Shown in pieces: positions 7,324 through 14,868 of a DNA stretch of 29,865 nucleotides (position 1 is its first letter; each line of letters opens with the position of its first letter). The notes below the pieces were generated by a model that made no database searches, was not told the DNA's origin, and was given only the letters and a program-made list of their open reading frames with translations. The stretch is from JAJDIA01 sp031555145 (lineage in GTDB: Bacteria > Bacteroidota > Bacteroidia > Bacteroidales > Tannerellaceae). The stretch spans positions 1 through 29,865 of the forward strand of contig JAVBUR010000004.1 of NCBI GenBank assembly GCA_031555145.1, given 5' to 3'. Made by a program: the position numbers and the translations under genes.

Positions 7324-10083
7324 TCAGGGAATATACTTCAAATAGACTTTTCCTTTCAACGGTTTTACTTGTGGTAAACTCTGAAAGAAGTTCTGTTCGC
7401 CTTGTGGGCCGGTTTCTTTGGCAGGCCGAAACTTCGTACCGACGGGGCTGATAGCATTCAATATAGACAACTGCCCATCCGGGAATATGCCTAACGTATT
7501 ATCATTGTTACGTTTAACAGGATTATCGGGTGTAAACAAATGCAGGAACAGGTTATCAGAAGCGGCGACCAGGCATATGGTACCTTCATCCGTTGTAAGG
7601 TCGGCCGCATACAAATTGGAATGAAAGCCTTTAAATTCAGGATAGTTCCATGATTCACCGGTCACCGTATTGTTATAGTCTTTTTCCCAGATATTGAACG
7701 TCACGCCCTTTAATCTGTTTTTCCAGACACGGTAAGGGCCATTTCCTAACCATTTGATGTGCTTCACTTTTCCCTCCGGATAATCGAAGGTAATACCAAT
7801 ATGGTCGTGAAATCCACCGACATCAAAAGAATAATCAATTTCAATCCACCCGGATGGCAAAAGAGCCAGGCTAATGGTATTTCGTTTGTTGCCTTTGGGG
7901 CTAAATATAAATTGAGTTTTCTCGATACCGTTTTCTGTCGCCTGTTGCACGTCACTTAAGACCATTCCCTCATTCGTAAAGCGGGGGCCATTTGTCAGCG
8001 ACAGACGCTTCCCGCCCACACTGATTTCGCGGATTGTCCCTTTCGACTTATCGATGATCACCTGTGTTTTACCCGATTCAAGTATGATCTCCTCATTTTG
8101 TTCTTTCTTCAGTACTTTGTCACGACTGGTTGCGATTAAGTCGGTTGCATAGTCAGATGCCCGTGTAATGGTTCGTGTCCAGGTGTAGATTTCCTTTCCA
8201 TATACATCTGTCGCTGTCAGGAACAAGGCATCATAGTTTGCCATAGACGGGGGCAGTTCGACAGCCAGTAAACCGCTAAAGCCGGGAGCGACATCCGGTA
8301 TGCTCACTTTCGTTTCCATCGTTGCGGATATACCCGAGTGGAAATCGAACTTGACCCATCTGGCCGTAAAGCGGCATTGGTTCAAATCTGTAAAATGATA
8401 ACGGTTGTGCACTTTAATAATGCCATCGAACGTTGGAGGGAGAAAAGAAGTTCCTTCCAAATAAATGGGCGACCATATCTCTTTAATCGTATAGAAACTG
8501 CCTTCTTTTTCGCGATAGGGTCCCAGAATGCCGTCGGCACCGTGATTACCGTCCGTATCAATCTCATTATTCCTGTCATTACGAACTACTCCCGCATCAA
8601 CCAGGTCCCATAAGAAGCAACCGGCACTCAGCGGGCTATTTTGCATCAGATTCCAGTAATCCTCCAGGCCGGCGCCATGTCCGCCATCATATAAGCCATG
8701 AATGGCTTCCGTAGGAAAATATACTTTATTTCCATTGAGCAGGAAGTTAGACGCTATCCGATACGAAGGATAATGATAAGTGTTCGTCAGGTCTTCTTCC
8801 ATCCATGGATGAATGACTTGGCGCTTTTGGATATCATATTTCGGATATTCGGGTAATAGGTCAAAGTTGAAACCGCCCTCATTTCCATTCGCCCACATGA
8901 TCACGCTGGGATGATTGACATCACGGGTAATCAGCTGACGCACTTTTTCTTTTCCTACCGGCGTATCGTAAGGAGGATATTGCCAGGCAGTCAGTTCATC
9001 GATGACATATAAACCCAACGAGTCGCAGACATCCAGAAAATGCCTGTCGGGAGGGTAATGCGACATGCGTACGGAGTTCATATTCATCTCCTTGATTAAC
9101 TGGACATCCATCAGGCTGATGGAAGCGTTGGATGTCCGGCCGGTTGTTGGCCAATGCGTATGGCGGTTGACTCCTTTAAACTTGATCTTCGTTCCATTCA
9201 CGTAGAAACCGTCTCCCGGACGAAGTTCAACAGTCCGAAAACCGAACGTTGAAGTAATGGTATGCAGTGTCTGTCCTCCCTTTACGATAGAGACATCCAC
9301 CTTATATCTGTTAGGAAATTCGGAAGACCATAAGGCAGGGTTTTGGAACATTCCGGATAGCCGGACAGTGTTTTCTTTGCCAGTTACCGCACGAAGGATC
9401 TCACCCTGAGGCTTTCCGTCTATGGTTTTAACTTGTGCTATGACTTCCGCTTTCGCAGCATTTCCTCCGACATAAACATCCATCTCAAAGAAACCGTTGC
9501 TTTTTGCATCAATGGCAACCCGTTCTATGTGGGTTTGGGGAAGCGCCTCCAGCCATACCGGTCTGTAAATACCACCATAGACCCAAAAATCAGCTTTACG
9601 TTCGGCGGCTTCTACAGTTTCATTGGATGATGCTTTATGAACCGTTACCTCCAACAGGTTCTCTTTTCCGAATTTCAGTAACTTGCTGATATCATAGTTA
9701 AAACTGTAATATCCTCCCTGATGCATCTTTCCGGCACTGCGACCATTCACTTTCACTTCGGTATCGGTCATTGAGCCATCAAATACGATATTCACTTTCT
9801 TATCTTTCCAGCGCTCAGGGACAGAAAACGAATAGCGATATAGGCCACTTTCGTTGATGCGTTCTTTGTCATGACCGTAAGTAAATTCTCCGAATCCCTC
9901 AAACTCCCAGTTGGAAGGTACTGGTATCTTTGTCCATTCGCCACTTTTTTGCCCGGCTGTACAGAAAAAATCCCATAGTACAGTATGGTCACTCCCTGTA
10001 CCTGAAAGGTATACTGATTCTGTCTGTTGGGCATAAGAAGACAAAATACAGAAACTAAAAAACAATAGAATAGTCTTTTTCAT
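7324..10083 (-). CDS. Secreted GH2-family glycoside hydrolase (beta-galactosidase-like)
   Basis: 919 residues with a Sec signal ending SSYAQQ. The order is the GH2 one: a jelly-roll sugar-binding domain (WTKIPVPSNWEFEGFGEFTYG, about 50-180), an Ig-like domain (about 185-285), a TIM barrel (KFKGVNRHTHWP onward, about 290-560), then C-terminal beta domains ending in a Bgal_small-like segment (WLGNGPYRVWKNRLKG). Glu402 in ANGNEGG is the general acid/base. Glu459 in FPTEAIHG is the likely nucleophile. GH2 members cleave beta-galactosides, beta-mannosides, beta-glucuronides or arabinosides, and the exact substrate cannot be read here. It has its own promoter box at 10125-10132, shares a terminator with GH127 and is divergent from GH3. 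It is probably periplasmic, since the signal has no lipobox cysteine. Confidence 0.88.
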   Translation of the reverse strand: MKKTILLFFSFCILSSYAQQTESVYLSGTGSDHTVLWDFFCTAGQKSGEWTKIPVPSNWEFEGFGEFTYGHDKERINESGLYRYSFSVPERWKDKKVNIVFDGSMTDTEVKVNGRSAGKMHQGGYYSFNYDISKLLKFGKENLLEVTVHKASSNETVEAAERKADFWVYGGIYRPVWLEALPQTHIERVAIDAKSNGFFEMDVYVGGNAAKAEVIAQVKTIDGKPQGEILRAVTGKENTVRLSGMFQNPALWSSEFPNRYKVDVSIVKGGQTLHTITSTFGFRTVELRPGDGFYVNGTKIKFKGVNRHTHWPTTGRTSNASISLMDVQLIKEMNMNSVRMSHYPPDRHFLDVCDSLGLYVIDELTAWQYPPYDTPVGKEKVRQLITRDVNHPSVIMWANGNEGGFNFDLLPEYPKYDIQKRQVIHPWMEEDLTNTYHYPSYRIASNFLLNGNKVYFPTEAIHGLYDGGHGAGLEDYWNLMQNSPLSAGCFLWDLVDAGVVRNDRNNEIDTDGNHGADGILGPYREKEGSFYTIKEIWSPIYLEGTSFLPPTFDGIIKVHNRYHFTDLNQCRFTARWVKFDFHSGISATMETKVSIPDVAPGFSGLLAVELPPSMANYDALFLTATDVYGKEIYTWTRTITRASDYATDLIATSRDKVLKKEQNEEIILESGKTQVIIDKSKGTIREISVGGKRLSLTNGPRFTNEGMVLSDVQQATENGIEKTQFIFSPKGNKRNTISLALLPSGWIEIDYSFDVGGFHDHIGITFDYPEGKVKHIKWLGNGPYRVWKNRLKGVTFNIWEKDYNNTVTGESWNYPEFKGFHSNLYAADLTTDEGTICLVAASDNLFLHLFTPDNPVKRNNDNTLGIFPDGQLSILNAISPVGTKFRPAKETGPQGEQNFFQSLPQVKPLKGKVYLKYIP

Positions 10084-10124
10084 AAGAATATATTATGTAT
10101 TAGATGGGTGGTATTCCTTATGAG

Positions 10125-10157
10125 CAAAGATAGTACTATATTCTTACAAAAAACAAA
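10125..10157 (-). promoter_or_regulatory. Promoter of the GH2 gene
   Basis: On the minus strand TATCTTTG (10125-10132) is an exact TAnnTTTG box. A TTTG at 10154-10157 lies 21 bases upstream, about right for the -33 element. The leader to the ATG at 10083 is roughly 35-40 bases. Confidence 0.6.
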
Positions 10158-10218
10158 TGTGCGGTTGGCTTCATTCAAATAATTTAAGGTATCTTAGCGA
10201 TCTGGAAATCATATCTAA

Positions 10219-10353
10219 TTTTCTACTCATGAGACACAGAACGATGGGAATGATACCTATTGCACCTACCCGGAATGTAAAGCAGTGGATGAATATGAAG
10301 GTTCTCCATCCGGAAATCTGATCCGTTTTATGAACAAACTGGCTTATCGATGA
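10219..10353 (+). pseudogene. C-terminal remnant of a decayed gene
   Basis: In the 316-base gap between GH2 and GH3, 44 codons are open after a TAA at 10216 and end in TGA at 10351. The frame has no start codon near its beginning. The translation has a natural-looking composition (NDTYCTYPECKAVDEYEG, then NLIRFMNKLAYR) and reads like the tail of an enzyme. I do not recognise the parent. It could also be chance. Confidence 0.35.
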
Positions 10354-10368
10354 AGTAGTTGTACATTA

Positions 10369-10401
10369 ATATAAGATATAAGTAACACATATATAAGATA
10401 T
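10369..10401 (+). repeat. Direct repeat ahead of GH3
   Basis: ATATAAGATAT occurs at 10369-10379 and again at 10391-10401, 22 bases apart (about two helical turns). The second copy runs into the GH3 start codon. No TAnnTTTG box is seen here. It could be a paired regulator site or just AT-rich sequence. Confidence 0.3.
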
Positions 10402-12742
10402 GAATAAGAAACAATGCTGGATAACAGCCCTTATGATCGGGTTATCTATCGGAAGTATGTCAGCACAGACGAAACTGCCCTACCAGAATCCTCAACTGAG
10501 CAGTAGAGAACGGACACTGGATCTGATCTCCCGAATGACACTGGAAGAAAAGATTGGCCAGTTGCGTTGTCCCTTAGGTTGGGAGATGTATGAAAGGACA
10601 GAAAACGGCGTAAGCCATTCCCTCAAATTCGAGGAACTGGTAAAGACACAACATATAGGAATGCTCTGGGCTGTATACCGGGCCGATCCCTGGACTAAAA
10701 AAACCTTAACCAATGGTCTGAATCCCCAACTGGCTGCCGAAGCAGGTAATGCCATCCAACGCTATGCCATCGAAAACTCACGCCTGGGTATCCCTGTATT
10801 CCTGGCGGAAGAGGCACCACATGGCCATATGGCTATTGGTACAACTGTCTTCCCTACCGGTATAGGATTGGCCGCCACCTGGAATCCTGAGTTAATGGAA
10901 GAAATGGGGGCTGCGATCTCGAAGGAAATCCGTTTGCAGGGCGGCCATATAAGCTATGGCCCGGTGATCGATATCTCCCGCGATCCCCGTTGGTCGAGGG
11001 TAGAAGAAAGCTTTGGCGAAGACCATGTACTAAGCGCACGCCTGGCCGCTGCTATTACAAAAGGGAATGGTGGTGGACAATTGCAGGAGGCATATAGTAC
11101 CCTTACCACCTTAAAACACTTTATCGCCTATGGCATTCCCGAAGGAGGCCATAACGGCAACTCCGCCATCGTGGGAAAAAGGGAGCTGCATGAAGTATTC
11201 CTCCCCCCGTTTAAAGAAACGATTGATGCCGGAGCCCTGTCCGTTATGACAGCTTATAATTCGATTGACGGAGTGCCTTGTACCTCCAACAAAGAGTTGC
11301 TGACCGACCTATTGCACCATGACTGGAACTTCAACGGATTCACCGTGTCCGACCTCATCAGCATTGATGGATTGGCTGGAAGCCACCACGTAGCGGCCAA
11401 CCTGGAAGATGCCGCCACCATAGCCATCAACGCCGGTGTTGAAGTCGACCTCGGCGCCAATGCTTTTGCGAAACTGGATCAGGCGGTAAAAAATGGGAAG
11501 GTAACCATGGTCACCATCGACACCGCCGTCTATCGCGTACTGAAACTAAAGTTTGATATGGGCCTGTTCGACAATCCGTATGTAGATCCGCAATTGGCTA
11601 AAAAGGAAGTACGCAAACCGGAACATATAGCCCTGGCACGTCGGGTAGCTCAAGAGTCTGTGGTCTTATTAAAGAATAAGGATAACATCCTGCCACTGAG
11701 CAAAAAGGTAAAACTGGCGGTCATAGGCCCCAATGCCGACAATCCGTATAACCAGTTAGGCGATTATACCGCCCCGCAGGAACGAAGCAATATACAAACC
11801 GTACTCGACGGTATTAAAGCGAAGCTACCCGCTTCGCAGATTGAATACGTAAAAGGCTGTGCCATCCGCGATACCTTACATACTGAAATAGACAAAGCCG
11901 TGGAAGCAGCCAAACGCGCAGACATTGCCCTCGTCGTTGTAGGTGGTTCGAGCGCCCGTGATTTCAAAACCGACTATCTGGAAACAGGTGCGGCCATTGC
12001 CTCTTCAAAGACCGTCAGCGATATGGAAAGCGGCGAAGGATTCGACCGCGCTACCTTAGACCTATTAGGCAAACAAATGAATCTGTTGAAAGCCGTCAAG
12101 GCTACCGGCAAACCCGTCGTTGTCATCTACATACAAGGCCGTCCGTTAAATATGAACTGGGCCGACGAACAGGCCAACGCCCTGCTTACCGCCTGGTATC
12201 CCGGACAGGAGGGCGGACTGGCCATTGCCGACATCCTGTTTGGCGACTACAGCCCCGCTGGTCGACTGGGCATCTCTATCCCCCGCCACGAAGGGCAAAT
12301 CCCCGTCTACTACAACAAGAAGAATCCCCGGGGAGGCAATTATATCGAGATGCCGGCAGCCCCACTCTATCCCTTCGGATACGGACTGACCTATACCCAA
12401 TTCGACTACAAGGACATCCGGACAACCCCAAAAGCCAACGGCTGCTTTGAAGTCTCCTTTACCTTGAAAAACACCGGCAGCGTAAGCAGCGACGAGGTAG
12501 TCCAGCTCTATCTCAGAGACGAAATAGCCTCTGTCGTACAACCGATCAAACAACTGAAGCAATTTAAACGTATCCACCTAGCCTCCAATGAGGAAAAGAT
12601 ACTCTCTTTCACCCTAACATCCGACGACCTTTCCATCATCAACGACAAGTTTGAAAAGGTAGTAGAACCCGGACAATTCACCCTCATGATAGGAAGTTCA
12701 TCAGCCGATATCAAACTGACAACGAAAATCGAGGTGAAATAA
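10400..12742 (+). CDS. Secreted GH3-family glycoside hydrolase
   Basis: 780 residues with signal peptide MNKKQCWITALMIGLSIGSMSAQ. The GH3 N-terminal barrel opens with the typical LISRMTLEEKIGQL, and carries FPTGIGLAATWN, DISRDPRWSRVEESFGED and LKHFIAYG. The nucleophile is Asp318 in GFTVSDLISI. The alpha/beta sandwich (VVLLKN to about residue 620, with AWYPGQEGG) and the fibronectin-III-like C-terminal domain (YPFGYGLTYTQF to the end) complete the GH3 layout. Such enzymes act as beta-glucosidases, beta-xylosidases or alpha-L-arabinofuranosidases on oligosaccharides in the periplasm. Specificity cannot be fixed from sequence alone. It is divergent from GH2 and is followed by a decayed gene rather than directly by the sigma-factor operon, so its control may be separate. 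Confidence 0.9.
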   Translation: MNKKQCWITALMIGLSIGSMSAQTKLPYQNPQLSSRERTLDLISRMTLEEKIGQLRCPLGWEMYERTENGVSHSLKFEELVKTQHIGMLWAVYRADPWTKKTLTNGLNPQLAAEAGNAIQRYAIENSRLGIPVFLAEEAPHGHMAIGTTVFPTGIGLAATWNPELMEEMGAAISKEIRLQGGHISYGPVIDISRDPRWSRVEESFGEDHVLSARLAAAITKGNGGGQLQEAYSTLTTLKHFIAYGIPEGGHNGNSAIVGKRELHEVFLPPFKETIDAGALSVMTAYNSIDGVPCTSNKELLTDLLHHDWNFNGFTVSDLISIDGLAGSHHVAANLEDAATIAINAGVEVDLGANAFAKLDQAVKNGKVTMVTIDTAVYRVLKLKFDMGLFDNPYVDPQLAKKEVRKPEHIALARRVAQESVVLLKNKDNILPLSKKVKLAVIGPNADNPYNQLGDYTAPQERSNIQTVLDGIKAKLPASQIEYVKGCAIRDTLHTEIDKAVEAAKRADIALVVVGGSSARDFKTDYLETGAAIASSKTVSDMESGEGFDRATLDLLGKQMNLLKAVKATGKPVVVIYIQGRPLNMNWADEQANALLTAWYPGQEGGLAIADILFGDYSPAGRLGISIPRHEGQIPVYYNKKNPRGGNYIEMPAAPLYPFGYGLTYTQFDYKDIRTTPKANGCFEVSFTLKNTGSVSSDEVVQLYLRDEIASVVQPIKQLKQFKRIHLASNEEKILSFTLTSDDLSIINDKFEKVVEPGQFTLMIGSSSADIKLTTKIEVK

Positions 12743-12752
12743 ACAGACGTGT

Positions 12753-13003
12753 ATAAAAACATCCTTATTATGTAGCAAAACAGTCATCAGCCTCTGCTTG
12801 TTGTTTACCTTCACTTTTACGGCAATTGGTCAGGAGAGTTTCTTCCGATAAGCCGTACCGGTGTGGAAAATCATGGACAAACAACTAAGAATCTGACGGT
12901 TAGTTCCCGCACAACATTTAATTGGGATGGGAAAGAGGATGTATGATTCCATATTGCCACGCATTCCGATTATCGGGCTTACGTGAATGGCGTTGGCGGG
13001 TAG
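12753..13003 (+). pseudogene. Relic of a secreted (carbohydrate-active?) protein
   Basis: In the gap after GH3, one frame gives an excellent Sec signal, KTVISLCLLFTFTFTAIGQ, but has no in-frame ATG and stops at 12849. The adjacent frame continues (NLTVSSRTTFNWDGKEDV) to a TGA at 12944, then FHIATHSDYRAYVNG to a TAG at 13001. A signal peptide plus beta-sandwich-like text broken by a frameshift and stops indicates a dead gene. A glycoside hydrolase N-terminal domain is a guess from the style of the last segment. Confidence 0.55.
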
Positions 13004-13123
13004 ACTCAGAACCAAGGTTATCTGATTTCCTGTCAAATGCAAAACAAAGTTAAATTTTCATTTTCATATCACGGAAACCTGACCATGAATATCTCCTTAT
13101 ATATAAAAGCGATAGATTGTGAC

Positions 13124-13756
13124 ATGTATAGCAAAAAACCACAAATGCTCAAAATTAGACAGTTGTCAGATCAGGAATTAATGAGAGAAATCATGGCTGA
13201 TAACTTTAAAGCTTTTACGGAGCTTTATAACCGGTACAAGCATACTCTCTATCTGTTCGTCATCCGACTCTCGCACGGCGACAATTCGATGGCGGAAGAA
13301 GTTGTACAGGAAACATTCATAATTATCTGGGAAAACCGTCGGAAAATAGCGATTGAGTATTCCTTTCAGGCTTACCTGAAAAAGGTTTCCCGCAATCTGT
13401 TCTTGCGGGAAACTGGTAAAAAAATTCAGGAACAGTTGATGATTGCACAGATAGAGAATATTCAGGAGGCTGAGAATTATGTAGAAAATGAAGTAGAGTT
13501 GAACCTGTTGTTAGAGGAGGTCGAACGTATCATATCTATGCTCCCCCCTGCACGGCAAAGAGTCTACCGCCTGAAACATATCGAACATCTATCACAAAAA
13601 GAGATAGCAAATCAGCTAAATATATCAGAGAATACGGTGGAAAGCCATTTAAGACAGTCCACAAAATTTCTGATTCAGAAATTGAAAACAAACCGGAGTA
13701 ATGTAATCAATTCTATTGTTCTGTGCTTTACATTTTTATTATACACATATTTTTAA
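13124..13756 (+). CDS. ECF RNA polymerase sigma factor (FecI-like)
   Basis: 210 residues from the ATG at 13124 (MYSKKPQMLKIRQLSDQEL). An ATG at 13145 is equally usable, giving 203 residues. The frame is open upstream to 13037, but that part has no sigma-like features and follows a relic. Region 2 (FKAFTELYNRYKHTLYLFVIRL to EEVVQETFIIIWENRR) and region 4 (LPPARQRVYRLKHIEHLSQKEIANQLNISENTVESHL) are clear. The end is hydrophobic (IVLCFTFLLYTYF), which is common in this group. It directs polymerase to the linked SusC/SusD operon when released by the FecR partner encoded 57 bases downstream. It is the first gene of the regulatory cascade. Confidence 0.92.
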   Translation: MYSKKPQMLKIRQLSDQELMREIMADNFKAFTELYNRYKHTLYLFVIRLSHGDNSMAEEVVQETFIIIWENRRKIAIEYSFQAYLKKVSRNLFLRETGKKIQEQLMIAQIENIQEAENYVENEVELNLLLEEVERIISMLPPARQRVYRLKHIEHLSQKEIANQLNISENTVESHLRQSTKFLIQKLKTNRSNVINSIVLCFTFLLYTYF

Positions 13757-13813
13757 ACAATTATGAACAACTATTTTAAGCTATAAGATAAATTCTACGA
13801 AAAAAAAGCAACT

Positions 13814-14713
13814 GTGAGTGAAAAGCGACAGTTGGCAAACCTATTGAATAAGCCGGATATATGGGAAGAAGATTTCAATGAGATCTGGAATAGCTCGTTT
13901 GGATGTATACCTGAATCGTCGGACGAGCGTATTTACAGAGCAATAAGTAAAGCTGCTAATCCGAAAAAGAAAACAGCAAGGAAAATCCTTTTACGGGTTA
14001 GCACTTATGCGGCTGTCGTTGGCACTCTGATGATTTCATTATTTTTTTGGAACGAAAACAGGATATTGACCAAATATGCCGATATGACGGTGGAAGTTGG
14101 GCAGGGGCAAAAATCAGATATTCTGTTACCTGATGGTACCAAAGTGTATCTTAATGCCAATTCACAATTACGGTATGGGAGTAAATTCAACGGAAAACAA
14201 CGGCAGGTCGAACTGATTGGCGAGGCCTATTTCGAGGTGGCAAAAGATACACACTCTCCGTTCATCGTAACGGCAGGCGATATGCAGGTACAAGCGGTGG
14301 GAACTTCTTTCAATATTCAGGCATACCCTGATGAAGAGGATATTTCGACTTACCTGTCAGAAGGATCCGTTATTGTCACCTCCCCCATCCAATCGCTGCA
14401 TCTTACTCCGGGAGAGGTCGCTGTTTATTCCCCAGCAGAGAGTAGGATAACAAAGAAAAGGACGGAGAACGACCGCCTGTTTACAGCATGGATGAGCGAC
14501 GAAATGGTCTTTGATGATGAACCCATCTTGAATATCATTCGTGTTTTGGGGCGAAATTACAATGTGAAGTTTGAGATCAAAAGCGACAAACTACAAGATA
14601 TCACTTTTACAGGGACCTTGAAAAATGCCAGCTTACAATCAACGCTTTACGCTTTGCAATTTACATCTTCAATTACATATAAAAAGCGAAATGATGTAAT
14701 AGAGCTTTATTAA
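13814..14713 (+). CDS. FecR-type transmembrane anti-sigma factor
   Basis: 299 residues. The start is a GTG at 13814; a stop lies upstream in frame and no ATG intervenes. A cytoplasmic N-terminal part (1-57) would hold the sigma factor. One membrane helix spans about 58-79 (LLRVSTYAAVVGTLMISLFF). The FecR domain follows (about 92-195; LLPDGTKVYLNANSQLRY, GEAYFEVAKD), then a C-terminal DUF4974-like secretin/STN-type domain (about 228-298; MVFDDEPILNIIRVLGRNYNVKFEI). The periplasmic part should contact the STN domain of the SusC encoded next. The spacing and order sigma-FecR-SusC-SusD are those of a trans-envelope glycan-sensing system. Confidence 0.93.
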   Translation: MSEKRQLANLLNKPDIWEEDFNEIWNSSFGCIPESSDERIYRAISKAANPKKKTARKILLRVSTYAAVVGTLMISLFFWNENRILTKYADMTVEVGQGQKSDILLPDGTKVYLNANSQLRYGSKFNGKQRQVELIGEAYFEVAKDTHSPFIVTAGDMQVQAVGTSFNIQAYPDEEDISTYLSEGSVIVTSPIQSLHLTPGEVAVYSPAESRITKKRTENDRLFTAWMSDEMVFDDEPILNIIRVLGRNYNVKFEIKSDKLQDITFTGTLKNASLQSTLYALQFTSSITYKKRNDVIELY

Positions 14714-14762
14714 TTAACCTTTTTAATTTATAAATATGGTATAGCAAGAACAAAACACACAA

Positions 14763-14789
14763 AGGGAAAGTGCTTGCGACACCTTCCCT
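14763..14789 (+). terminator. Hairpin in the susC leader (terminator or attenuator)
   Basis: AGGGAAAGTG (14763-14772) pairs with CACCTTCCCT (14780-14789), 9 of 10 bases, with a seven-base loop. No long T-run follows, so it may be a weak terminator after fecR or an RNA-processing/stability element that lets SusC be expressed more strongly than the regulators. Confidence 0.5.
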
Positions 14790-14806
14790 CCGTCATTAGT
14801 CAATCA

Positions 14807-14837
14807 AGAGAACAACATATCGTAAAAGACGTTCTCT
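14807..14837 (+). promoter_or_regulatory. Second hairpin just upstream of susC
   Basis: AGAGAAC (14807-14813) and GTTCTCT (14831-14837) are perfect inverted repeats spaced by 17 bases. This could be an RNA stem in the susC leader or a two-half-site operator. It lies about 30 bases before the susC ATG. Confidence 0.4.
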
Positions 14838-14868
14838 ATTAATTAACCTTTATTTAGTACACAAAAGT

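Larger units (their letters stand above)
14708..14851 (+). repeat. Direct repeat bracketing the fecR-susC gap
   Basis: The 15-mer TATTAATTAACCTTT occurs exactly at 14708-14722, overlapping the fecR stop, and at 14837-14851, just before susC. The copies are 129 bases apart. Confidence 0.7.

Noticed and set aside
13037..13123. N-terminal extension of the sigma factor
   Set aside because: These 29 residues lack sigma-factor features and follow directly from a decayed gene; sigma region 2 starts well after 13145.
14708..14851. The 15-base direct repeat as a target-site duplication of an insertion element
   Set aside because: The 114 bases between the copies hold no transposase or terminal inverted repeats, and 15 bases is long for a duplication; a leader motif is likelier.
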